From positions 3,844,001-3,908,000 of the forward strand of contig NZ_LT629971.1 in assembly GCF_900108565.1 (NCBI RefSeq): a stretch of DNA of 64,000 nt, given 5' to 3'. Below the pieces are notes generated by a model that searched no databases, was not told the origin of the DNA, and saw only the letters and a list, made by a program, of their open reading frames with translations. Position 1 is the first letter of the stretch; every line of letters begins with the position of its first letter. A program made the translations under genes and the position numbers. This document shows positions 1-7,756 of the stretch, in pieces. This DNA comes from Mycolicibacterium rutilum. GTDB lineage: Bacteria > Actinomycetota > Actinomycetes > Mycobacteriales > Mycobacteriaceae.

Positions 1-1
1 C

Positions 2-628
2 TACATCACCGACGACTACACCGCGACCGGGATCGCGGGCACCGCGGCGATCGCGGTCGAGTTCGCCCGCCTGTACGCGGTGGAACTGGAGCACTACGAA
101 AAGCTCGAAGGTGTCGCGCTGACGTTCCCGGGCAAGGTGAACCGGCTTGCCACCATGGTGCGCGGCAATCTCGGTGCGGCGCTGCAAGGTTTCGTGGCCC
201 TGCCGCTGCTCGCCGGCTACGACCTCGACGACCCCAACCCGCAGGCCGCCGGGCGCATCGTGTCCTTCGACGCCGCGGGCGGATGGAACTTCGAGGAAGA
301 GGGCTACCAATCGGTGGGGTCGGGTTCGATCTTCGCCAAGTCCTCGATGAAGAAGCTGTATTCCCAAGTGACCGACGGGGATTCGGCGCTTCGCGTGGCC
401 ATCGAGGCGCTCTACGACGCCGCTGACGACGATTCGGCCACCGGTGGCCCCGACCTGGTCCGCGGCATCTACCCGACCGCGGTCACCATCGGTGCCGACG
501 GGGCCGAGGAAGTGTCCGAGGACCGCATCGCCGAGCTGGCCCGTCAGGTGATCGAAAGCCGTTCGCGTGCCGACACCTTCGGCCCGGACGCTGTCCACCG
601 TTCGACCGACGCGCGGGGAGATTCGTGA
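2..628 (+). CDS. prcB: 20S proteasome beta subunit, 5'-truncated by the window edge
   Basis: This is the C-terminal 208 residues of the catalytic beta subunit of the 20S proteasome, which degrades pupylated proteins in the cytoplasm. The mycobacterial protein is about 290 residues long, so roughly the first 80 are outside the window, including the propeptide and the catalytic threonine. The visible part carries the family blocks FARLYAVELEHYEKLEG, SFDAAGGWNFEEEGYQSVGSGS and ALYDAADDDSATGGPDL. It stops four bases into prcA (GTGA overlap), so the two subunits are translationally coupled. The GTG at 80 is internal and is not the start. The identification rests on near-identity to remembered mycobacterial PrcB. 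Confidence 0.97.
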   Translation, partial: YITDDYTATGIAGTAAIAVEFARLYAVELEHYEKLEGVALTFPGKVNRLATMVRGNLGAALQGFVALPLLAGYDLDDPNPQAAGRIVSFDAAGGWNFEEEGYQSVGSGSIFAKSSMKKLYSQVTDGDSALRVAIEALYDAADDDSATGGPDLVRGIYPTAVTIGADGAEEVSEDRIAELARQVIESRSRADTFGPDAVHRSTDARGDS

Positions 629-1362
629 GCTTTCCCTATTTCATCTCGCCCGAACAGGCGATGCGTGAGCGTTCCGAGCTTGCGCGCAAAGGCATCTCGC
701 GCGGACGCAGCGTGGTGGTGCTCGCCTATGCCGACGGTGTGTTGTTCGTTGCGGAGAACCCGTCGCGCTCGCTGCAGAAGGTCAGCGAGCTCTACGACCG
801 CGTCGGCTTCGCGGCCGTCGGCCGGTTCAACGAGTTCGACAACCTGCGCCGCGGCGGCATCCAGTACGCCGACACCCGCGGCTACGCCTACGCCCGGCGC
901 GACGTCACCGGCCGGCAGCTGGCCAACATCTACGCCCAGACGCTGGGCACCATCTTCACCGAGCAGGCCAAACCGTACGAGGTCGAGCTTTGTGTGGCCG
1001 AGGTCGCGCACTTCGGCGAGAGCAAGGCGCCCGAGCTGTACCGCATCACCTACGACGGCTCCATCGCCGATGAGCCGCACTTCGTGGTGATGGGCGGCAC
1101 CACCGAGCCGATCATCACCGCGCTCAACGACTCGTACACCGAGAACGCCGGCCTGCAGGACGCGGTGAAGATCGCCGTCGACGCCCTGCACGCCGCGGGC
1201 AACGGGACCGAGCCCCGCGTGCTCGGGCCGGCCACGCTCGAAGTGGCGGTACTCGACGCCAACCGCCCCCGGCGGGCGTTCCGGCGGATCACCGGCTCGG
1301 TTTTGGAGACCCTGCTGCCCGCCGCCGAGCCCGCCCCGGCCGGCGACGACACCGAGCAGTAG
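625..1362 (+). CDS. prcA: 20S proteasome alpha subunit
   Basis: The 245-residue alpha subunit forms the outer gating rings of the mycobacterial proteasome, which Mpa/ARC feeds with pupylated substrates. The N-terminus (MSFPYFISPEQAMRERSELA) and the block RGRSVVVLAYADGVLFVAEN match the family, and the length is normal for PrcA (about 248 residues in M. tuberculosis). The GTG start overlaps the prcB stop by four bases. The acidic, proline-rich C-terminal tail is variable in the family. A clear hairpin terminator follows at 1379-1404, so prcBA ends a transcription unit. pup and dop are expected just upstream of the window. Confidence 0.97.
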   Translation: MSFPYFISPEQAMRERSELARKGISRGRSVVVLAYADGVLFVAENPSRSLQKVSELYDRVGFAAVGRFNEFDNLRRGGIQYADTRGYAYARRDVTGRQLANIYAQTLGTIFTEQAKPYEVELCVAEVAHFGESKAPELYRITYDGSIADEPHFVVMGGTTEPIITALNDSYTENAGLQDAVKIAVDALHAAGNGTEPRVLGPATLEVAVLDANRPRRAFRRITGSVLETLLPAAEPAPAGDDTEQ

Positions 1363-1378
1363 CTCACCCGATAACGCG

Positions 1379-1404
1379 ACCGGGCGGACGAACATCCGCC
1401 CGGT
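1379..1404 (+). terminator. Hairpin terminator after prcBA
   Basis: A perfect 10-bp stem (ACCGGGCGGA at 1379-1388 and TCCGCCCGGT at 1395-1404) encloses a 6-nt loop, and TAATTT follows. It lies 16 nt after the prcA stop and before the promoter of the choline operon, so it should insulate the two units. Confidence 0.75.
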
Positions 1405-1422
1405 TAATTTCGCGTGTTCGTG

Positions 1423-1451
1423 TTGACGCGGGGCGCTCCGACGCGCACGAT
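1423..1451 (+). promoter_or_regulatory. Candidate promoter of the choline catabolism operon
   Basis: TTGACG (1423-1428) and CACGAT (1446-1451) are separated by 17 bp and resemble -35 and -10 elements. The predicted transcription start, near 1458, falls inside the first half-site of the inverted-repeat array at 1453-1490. A regulator bound there would block initiation or clearance. The -10 is a weak match, so this is inference. Confidence 0.4.
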
Positions 1452-1452
1452 G

Positions 1453-1490
1453 TGTTGCGTAATTCAAAACGGGTTGCGTGTTACGCAACA
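1453..1490 (+). promoter_or_regulatory. Palindromic operator candidate with three GTTGCGT half-sites
   Basis: Three copies of GTTGCGT are visible: direct at 1454-1460, direct at 1473-1479, and inverted (ACGCAAC) at 1483-1489. The last two form a 7-bp palindrome with a 3-bp spacer. The first and third are arms of a perfect 10-bp inverted repeat (1453-1462 and 1481-1490). The two direct copies start 19 bp apart, about two helical turns. The site lies upstream of the dimethylglycine oxidase gene. The IclR-family gene at the operon end is the obvious candidate to bind it, but that link is inferred. Confidence 0.6.
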
Positions 1491-1537
1491 ATGAAGGCAA
1501 CAACTCCCATCGCTCTCATCCGCAAGGCGGTCGACCC

Positions 1538-3979
1538 ATGCCAGAAGTGCCCAAAGTGGTCGTGATCGGTGCCGGCATCGTCGGCACCTCCCTCGCCGAC
1601 GAGTTGACCGCGCGCGGCTGCACGGACGTCACCGTGCTCGACCGTGGTCCGCTGTTCGCCACCGGCGGGTCGACGTCGCACGCGCCCGGCCTGGTGTTCC
1701 AGACCAACTCGTCGAAGACGATGACCGCCTTCGCCCGCTACACGGTCGAGAAGTTCGCCGCACTGCACCATCCCGACGGGTGGGCATTCAACCCTGTCGG
1801 TGGCCTGGAGGTCGCGACCACGCCGGAACGCTGGGCGGATCTGCACCGCAAGGCGGGCTGGGCGGCCGCGTGGGGGATCGAGGGCCGTCTGCTCGACCCT
1901 GCCGACTGCGTGCGGCTGCATCCGTTGCTCGACCGCGATCAGATCCTCGGCGGCTTCCACACCCCCGCCGTCGGGCTGGCCAAGGCGGTGCGTGCCGCCG
2001 AAGCGCAAGCGCGCCAAGCGATCAGCCGGGGCGCGACGTTCCGCCCGCACACCGAGGTGCTCGACATCGTGCACAGCGGCGGCCGGGTCACCGGGGTGCG
2101 CACCCAGGCAGGCGTCGTCGACGCCGACGTGGTGGTGTGCGCGGCGGGCTTCTGGGGCGCGGAACTCGCCAAGCGGGTCGGTCTGGTCGTGCCGCTGGTG
2201 CCGATGGCACACCAGTACGCCCGCACCGGGCGGATCGAACCGCTGGTCGGGCGCAACACCGAACTGGCCGAGGCCGGGCTGCCGATCCTGCGCCACCAGG
2301 ACCAGGACCTGTACTTCCGCGAGCACGTCGACCGGATCGGGATCGGCTCCTACAGCCACCAGCCGATGCCGGTGGACCTCGCCAACCTGCTGGCCGACAC
2401 GGCGGGCGAGCCGATGCCGTCGATGCTGCCGTTCACCGAGGACGACTTCGCCCCCGCCTGGCAGGCGGCGCGCACATTGCTTCCCGCGCTGGGTGATTCG
2501 AAGGTCGAAGAGGCGTTCAACGGGATCTTCTCGTTCACCCCCGACGGGTTCTCGATCATGGGTGAGCACCGCGACCTGCACGGGTTCTGGGTCGCCGAAG
2601 CGGTGTGGGTGACCCACTCGGCCGGCGTCGCGAAGGCCACCGCCGAGTGGATCCTCGACGGGGCCCCGCAGGTCGACGTACACGAATGCGACCTGTACCG
2701 GTTCGAGGATGTCGCGCGCAGCCCGCGGTTCATCATGCAGACCAGCACGCAGGCGTTCGTCGAGGTCTACGACATCATCCACCCGTACCAGTTCCGCAGT
2801 GCGCTACGCGGCCTGCGGACCAGCCCGTTCTACGCCCGCCAGCAGGAACTCGGCGCCTTCTTCTACGAGGGCGGCGGCTGGGAACGCCCGGCCTGGTACG
2901 AGGCCAACGCCGCGGTGGCGCAACAACTCTTCGACGACGGGTTGGCCTGCCCGCCGCGCGACGACTGGTCCGCGCGGTACTGGTCGCCGATCTCGATCGC
3001 CGAAGCGCACCTCACCCGCGAGCGGGTCGCGATGTACGACATGACCCCGCTCACCCGCTACGAGGTGGCGGGACCGGGCGCGGCGGCGTTCCTGCAGCGG
3101 ATGACGACCAACAACGTCGACAAGAGCGTCGGATCGGTCAGTTACACGCTGTTGCTCGACGAAACCGGCGGCATCCGAAGCGACATCACCGCCGCCCGCC
3201 TCGCCGAGCAGCGCTACCAGGTTGCGGTCAACTCCCCGCTGGACTACGACTGGCTCGCCCGCCACGCGCCCGACGATGTGACGATCCGCGACATCACCGG
3301 CGCGACCTGCTGCATCGGGGTGTGGGGGCCGCTGGCCCGCGACATGGTGCAGCCGCTGTGTCCGGACGACCTGTCGAACGAAGCGTTCAAATACTTCCGC
3401 GCCAAACAGACCCACCTCGACGCCATCCCGGTCACCATGCTGCGGGTCTCCTACGTCGGCGAACTCGGATGGGAGATCTACACCAGCGCCGAATACGGTG
3501 CGGCGCTGTGGGATCTGCTCTATGCCGCGGGCCAGGCCCACGGCGTCGTCCCCGCCGGCCGGATCGCGTTCAACAGCCTGCGCGTCGAGAAGGGCTACCG
3601 GCTGTGGGGCACCGACATCACCACCGAACATCAACCCGCCGCGGCGGGACTGGAGTTCGCGGTGCGCACGGGCAAGGATTTCGTCGGCAAGCAAGCGCTC
3701 GGCGCGGCGCCGCGGACGCTGTTGCGCAGCATCGTCTTCGACGACGCGGCCGCCGTGGCGCTGGGCAAGGAGGCGGTCTACGCCGACGGCGGCTGTGTCG
3801 GCTACACCACCAGTGCGGCATATTCGACGACCGTGGGCCGCACCATCGCCTATGCATGGCTGCCGGCCCGCGTCGCGATCGGTGACACCGTCGTCGTCGA
3901 CTACCGAGGCACCCGGCACACGGCGGTGGTGCACGGCGATCCCGTGGTGGATCCCCAGATGACCCGGATCAGGCGGTGA
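1538..3979 (+). CDS. Dimethylglycine oxidase (FAD/folate, GcvT fusion)
   Basis: This 813-residue enzyme should oxidise N,N-dimethylglycine to sarcosine with O2, releasing H2O2 and passing the one-carbon unit to tetrahydrofolate. Residues 7-16 (VVVIGAGIVG) form the Rossmann FAD site. His48 in GGSTSHAPG sits where the family attaches FAD covalently. The N-terminal 400 residues are the DAO/FAO part and the remainder is a GcvT-like folate domain. The whole chain closely resembles the remembered Arthrobacter globiformis dimethylglycine oxidase (about 830 residues), including RHQDQDLY and AVWVTHSAGVAKA. I chose ATG 1538, preceded by AAGGCGG, over the in-frame upstream ATG-like starts. Only 4 nt separate it from the next gene. 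It is first in the operon, directly behind the operator candidate. A dehydrogenase rather than an oxidase is possible. Confidence 0.9.
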   Translation: MPEVPKVVVIGAGIVGTSLADELTARGCTDVTVLDRGPLFATGGSTSHAPGLVFQTNSSKTMTAFARYTVEKFAALHHPDGWAFNPVGGLEVATTPERWADLHRKAGWAAAWGIEGRLLDPADCVRLHPLLDRDQILGGFHTPAVGLAKAVRAAEAQARQAISRGATFRPHTEVLDIVHSGGRVTGVRTQAGVVDADVVVCAAGFWGAELAKRVGLVVPLVPMAHQYARTGRIEPLVGRNTELAEAGLPILRHQDQDLYFREHVDRIGIGSYSHQPMPVDLANLLADTAGEPMPSMLPFTEDDFAPAWQAARTLLPALGDSKVEEAFNGIFSFTPDGFSIMGEHRDLHGFWVAEAVWVTHSAGVAKATAEWILDGAPQVDVHECDLYRFEDVARSPRFIMQTSTQAFVEVYDIIHPYQFRSALRGLRTSPFYARQQELGAFFYEGGGWERPAWYEANAAVAQQLFDDGLACPPRDDWSARYWSPISIAEAHLTRERVAMYDMTPLTRYEVAGPGAAAFLQRMTTNNVDKSVGSVSYTLLLDETGGIRSDITAARLAEQRYQVAVNSPLDYDWLARHAPDDVTIRDITGATCCIGVWGPLARDMVQPLCPDDLSNEAFKYFRAKQTHLDAIPVTMLRVSYVGELGWEIYTSAEYGAALWDLLYAAGQAHGVVPAGRIAFNSLRVEKGYRLWGTDITTEHQPAAAGLEFAVRTGKDFVGKQALGAAPRTLLRSIVFDDAAAVALGKEAVYADGGCVGYTTSAAYSTTVGRTIAYAWLPARVAIGDTVVVDYRGTRHTAVVHGDPVVDPQMTRIRR

Positions 3980-3983
3980 AGCA

Positions 3984-5117
3984 ATGACTTACGACGTGAT
4001 CGTGATCGGTGTCGGCGGCATGGGCAGCGCGGCGGCCTATCACCTCGCCGCCCGGGGCCAGCGGGTGCTCGGCCTCGAGAAGTTCACCCCGGCTCACGAC
4101 CGGGGATCCAGCCACGGCGGTTCACGCATCATCCGCCAGTCCTACTTCGAGGATCCCGCCTACGTCCCGCTGCTGCTGCGCGCCTACGAACTCTGGGACA
4201 AACTCGCCGCCGACAGCGGACGCGAGGTGTACCGGATCACCGGCGGGCTGTTCATCGGTCCGCCCGACTGCCTCACCGTCTCAGGCAGCATCCGGGCCAG
4301 CAGGCAGTGGGATCTACCGCACGACGTGCTCGACGCGCGCGAAATCCGTTCGCGCTTCCCCAACTTCGCTCCCGCAGCCGACGACGTCGCGCTGTACGAG
4401 GCGAAGGCGGGGTTCGCGCGGCCCGAACTGACCGTGCAGGCCCACATCGACCTCGCCGAGCAGGCCGGCGCCACACTGCGGTTCGGCGAGGAAGTCCTCG
4501 ACTGGTCCGAGACTGCCGGTGGCGTCACGGTGCGGACCGCGCAGAACACCTACACCGCAGGGCAACTCGTGATCTGCCCGGGTGCGTGGGCGCCGCAGCT
4601 GCTCGCCGAGTTCGGGATCCCGATCACCATCGAACGGCAGGTGCTGTACTGGCTCGACCCCGTCGGCGGCACGGCGCCGTTCGTCGACCACCCGATTTTC
4701 ATCGAGGAGAACCCCGACGGGATGCAGATCTACGGCTTTCCGGCGATCGACGGCGCACGCGGCGGCGTCAAGGTCGCGTTCTTCCGCAAAGGCGTGGAGT
4801 GCACGCCGGACACCATCGACCGGACCGTGCACGAGCACGAGGTCGCCGAGATGCGCGCGCGGGCCGCCGAACTGCTGCCCGCCCTCGACGGACCGTGTCT
4901 GCACTCGGCCACCTGCATGTACTCCAACACCCCCGACCAGCATTTCGTGATCGCCCGCCACCCCGACAGCGCCAACGTCACCGTGGCGTGCGGGTTCTCC
5001 GGGCACGGTTTCAAATTCGTGCCGGTGGTCGGTGAGATCCTCGCCGACCTGGCCACCACCGGCGAGACCACCCACCCCATCGCGCTGTTCGACCCGAAGC
5101 GGCTGGTGAGCGTATGA
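3984..5117 (+). CDS. Monomeric sarcosine oxidase / N-methyl amino acid oxidase
   Basis: This 377-residue flavoprotein of the MSOX/SolA family probably oxidises sarcosine to glycine, formaldehyde and H2O2. The N-terminus has the FAD-binding block DVIVIGVGGMGSAAAYHLA, followed by GSSHGGSRIIRQSYFEDP, typical of monomeric sarcosine oxidases. Cys311 in TCMYSNTPD matches the cysteine that binds FAD covalently in MSOX. Near the C-terminus GFSGHGFKFVP is the family's second flavin-contact motif. The gene follows dimethylglycine oxidase by 4 nt and its last 4 bases overlap the next gene, which fits sarcosine as substrate. N-methyltryptophan or pipecolate are alternative substrates within the family. 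Confidence 0.88.
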   Translation: MTYDVIVIGVGGMGSAAAYHLAARGQRVLGLEKFTPAHDRGSSHGGSRIIRQSYFEDPAYVPLLLRAYELWDKLAADSGREVYRITGGLFIGPPDCLTVSGSIRASRQWDLPHDVLDAREIRSRFPNFAPAADDVALYEAKAGFARPELTVQAHIDLAEQAGATLRFGEEVLDWSETAGGVTVRTAQNTYTAGQLVICPGAWAPQLLAEFGIPITIERQVLYWLDPVGGTAPFVDHPIFIEENPDGMQIYGFPAIDGARGGVKVAFFRKGVECTPDTIDRTVHEHEVAEMRARAAELLPALDGPCLHSATCMYSNTPDQHFVIARHPDSANVTVACGFSGHGFKFVPVVGEILADLATTGETTHPIALFDPKRLVSV

Positions 5118-6274
5118 CCGCCGAACCACCGCTTCTCGACGCCCCCGCGCTCGGGATGCCTGCCCTGCGCCCCACCCTCGGCGGCGACTACTACGTCAGC
5201 GACGCCGTCTTCGCCGCCGAGCAGGAGCGCATCTTCGAGGCGTCGTGGATCTGCGCGGTGCGGTCGTCGGACCTCGCCGCCCCCGGCCGGTTCAAGAAAG
5301 TTCAGGTCGGCCGGGAGAGCGTGCTGCTGGTCCGCGGCCGCGACGGGCTGCTGCGGGCGTTCCTCAACATCTGCCGGCACCGCGGCGCGCAACTGTGCAC
5401 GGACCCGGAGGGCACCGTCAAACGCAATCTGCGCTGCCCGTACCACTCGTGGACCTACGGGCTGGACGGCAAGCTCACCGCAGCGCCGAACCTGGCGACG
5501 CTGACCGACGAGACCGGCGCGCCGATCGACCGGTACCGCTACGGTCTGGTGCCGGTGGCGCTGACCGAATGGCTGGGCTACGCCTGGGTGTGCCTGTCCG
5601 ACACCCCGCCGCCGTTCGATGACGTGATCGCCGAGGCCGCAGCCACCCTCGGCGACGCCGACGCGATCAACCGCTACGGCATCGGCGGCCTCGACGTCGG
5701 CCGCCGCATCACCTACGACGTCGCGGCGAACTGGAAGCTCATCGTCGAGAACTTCATGGAGTGCTACCACTGCAGTTCCATCCACCCCGAACTCGTCGGT
5801 GTGCTGCCCGAATTCAGCCGCGGCGTCGCCGCCCAGGCCAACATCGGCGCGGGTGCCGAATTCGGTTCCGCAGTCGCCGGTTTCACCGTCGACGGCACCG
5901 CCGGATTCGACCGGCTGCCCGGGATCACCGACGAACAGGACCGCCGCTACTACGCCATCACCGTCAAGCCGACGGTGTTCATCAACCTGGTGCCCGACCA
6001 CATCATCTTCCATCGGATGTATCCCGTATCGCCGGCGCGGACCATCGTCGAATGCGACTGGCTCTACACCGCCGACGTGCTCACCTCGGGCCGGGACATC
6101 TCGTCGTCGGTGGAGCTGTTCCACCGGGTCAACCAGCAGGATTTCGACGCGTGCGAGCGAACTCAACCGTCGATGGCGTCGCGGGCCTACCGCAACGGCG
6201 GAGTGCTCGTGCCCACCGAACACCACATCGCGGGGTTCCATGAGTGGGTAGTGTCCCGTCTTGATGAACGGTGA
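5114..6274 (+). CDS. Rieske non-haem iron oxygenase alpha subunit, probably glycine betaine monooxygenase
   Basis: This 386-residue ring-hydroxylating-type oxygenase has a Rieske cluster with Cys87-x-His89 (CRHRG) and Cys108-x-x-His111 (CPYH). The mononuclear iron motif is NFMECYHCSSIHPEL around residues 215-230. In a cluster that makes betaine and consumes dimethylglycine, the missing step is oxidative demethylation of glycine betaine, performed by GbcA-type enzymes of this family. It overlaps the sarcosine oxidase gene by 4 nt and the aldehyde dehydrogenase gene by 11 nt. No reductase partner (GbcB-like flavin/ferredoxin protein) is encoded in the operon or elsewhere in the window, so electrons must come from an unlinked reductase. 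Carnitine or stachydrine are alternative substrates. Confidence 0.8.
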   Translation: MTAEPPLLDAPALGMPALRPTLGGDYYVSDAVFAAEQERIFEASWICAVRSSDLAAPGRFKKVQVGRESVLLVRGRDGLLRAFLNICRHRGAQLCTDPEGTVKRNLRCPYHSWTYGLDGKLTAAPNLATLTDETGAPIDRYRYGLVPVALTEWLGYAWVCLSDTPPPFDDVIAEAAATLGDADAINRYGIGGLDVGRRITYDVAANWKLIVENFMECYHCSSIHPELVGVLPEFSRGVAAQANIGAGAEFGSAVAGFTVDGTAGFDRLPGITDEQDRRYYAITVKPTVFINLVPDHIIFHRMYPVSPARTIVECDWLYTADVLTSGRDISSSVELFHRVNQQDFDACERTQPSMASRAYRNGGVLVPTEHHIAGFHEWVVSRLDER

Positions 6275-7751
6275 ACCCGACCTCCTGATCGGCGGAACAT
6301 GGCGGCACGCCTCGGACGGGGGCACCCGCGACATCATCAACCCGGCCGACGGGTCGGTCGCCGCCGTCGTCGACGAAGCCAGTCCCGACGACGCGCGCGC
6401 GGCGGTGGCGGCGGCGCGGGCGTGCTTCGACGACGGGTCGTGGCGCGCGACGCCCGCCGGTGAACGCGCCGCGCTGCTGCACCGGGTCGCCGATCTGCTG
6501 CAACGGGACAAGGAGTCGTTGTCCCGCCTCGAGACGAGGGACACCGGAAAGACGCTGGCCGAAAGCCGGATCGACATCGACGACGTCACGTCGGTGTTCC
6601 GGTACTACGCGCACCTGATCGGCGCCGAGAGCGACCGTCTCGTCGATGTCGGCGCCCCCGCGGTCGTCAGCCGCGTCGTGCGCGAACCCATCGGCGTGTG
6701 CGTGCTCATCGCGCCGTGGAACTACCCGCTGTTGCAGATGTCGTGGAAGGTGGCGCCCGCGCTGGCCGCGGGGTGCACGATGGTGTGCAAACCCAGCGAG
6801 GTGACTCCGCTCAGCACGATCGCGTTCACGCACCTGCTGCAGGAAGCGGGTGTGCCCGCATCGGTGGTGAACCTGGTGCAAGGCAGCGGCGCCGCGCTGG
6901 GGCAGGCGCTCACCGACAATCCCGACGTCGACTTCATCTCGTTCACCGGCGGACTGGCCACCGGACGCACCATCGCCAGGACAGCCGCCGAACACGTCAC
7001 CAAGGTGGCCCTCGAACTGGGCGGCAAGAATCCGCACATCGTGTTCGCCGACATCGGCAGCGACGGGTGGGACAGTGCCGTCGACCATGTGCTCACCGGC
7101 GTGTTCCTGCACTCGGGGCAGGTCTGCTCGGCCGGCACCCGGCTGATCGTCGAGCAGTCGATCGCCGACGAGTTCGTCGCCGACCTGGCCGCCCGCGCGG
7201 AGAAGATCCGCATCGGCGACGGGATGGACCCCGCCAGCGAAACCGGTCCGCTGGTGTCGGCCGATCACCGCGACAAGGTCGAAAACTATGTCGCGCTGGG
7301 TGTTTCGGAGGGCGCGACGCTGGTCACGGGCGGAGCCAGGCCGAGCGATCCCGCCCTGGCCGACGGGTACTTCTATCTGCCGACGATCTTCGACCACTGC
7401 GAGCGCACCATGCGCATCGTGCAGGAGGAGACGTTCGGGCCTATTCTCACTGTCGAACGGTTCACCACCGAGTCCGAGGCCATCGGCCTCGGCAACGACA
7501 CGCAGTACGGTCTCGCCGCCGGGGTGCGCACCTCGGACTCCGCGCGGGGCGAACGTGTGGTGCGGCAACTGCGGCACGGCACGGTGTGGCTCAACGACTT
7601 CGGCTACTACACCGCCGCCGCGGAGTGGGGTGGCTTCGGCAGGTCGGGTAACGGCCGCGAACTCGGACCGACCGGTCTCGCGGAATACCAAGAGCTCAAG
7701 CACATCTGGCACAACACCGCGCCGGCTCCTGCGGGTTGGTTCAAGGGATAG
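6264..7751 (+). CDS. betB: Betaine aldehyde dehydrogenase-like ALDH
   Basis: This is a full-length NAD(P)-dependent aldehyde dehydrogenase of 495 residues. It probably oxidises betaine aldehyde, released by choline oxidase, to glycine betaine. The nucleophile Cys288 lies in HSGQVCSAGTRL, the general base Glu251 in ALELGGKNP, and the cofactor-binding part contains PWNYPLLQMSWK and KPSEVTPLS. I chose ATG 6264 over the TTG one codon upstream. The first 11 bases overlap the Rieske gene. It ends 5 nt before the permease start. Choline oxidase can catalyse both steps itself, so the ALDH may also clear leaking aldehyde. Substrate assignment rests on context, not on diagnostic residues. Confidence 0.85.
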   Translation: MNGEPDLLIGGTWRHASDGGTRDIINPADGSVAAVVDEASPDDARAAVAAARACFDDGSWRATPAGERAALLHRVADLLQRDKESLSRLETRDTGKTLAESRIDIDDVTSVFRYYAHLIGAESDRLVDVGAPAVVSRVVREPIGVCVLIAPWNYPLLQMSWKVAPALAAGCTMVCKPSEVTPLSTIAFTHLLQEAGVPASVVNLVQGSGAALGQALTDNPDVDFISFTGGLATGRTIARTAAEHVTKVALELGGKNPHIVFADIGSDGWDSAVDHVLTGVFLHSGQVCSAGTRLIVEQSIADEFVADLAARAEKIRIGDGMDPASETGPLVSADHRDKVENYVALGVSEGATLVTGGARPSDPALADGYFYLPTIFDHCERTMRIVQEETFGPILTVERFTTESEAIGLGNDTQYGLAAGVRTSDSARGERVVRQLRHGTVWLNDFGYYTAAAEWGGFGRSGNGRELGPTGLAEYQELKHIWHNTAPAPAGWFKG

Positions 7752-7756
7752 ACACC

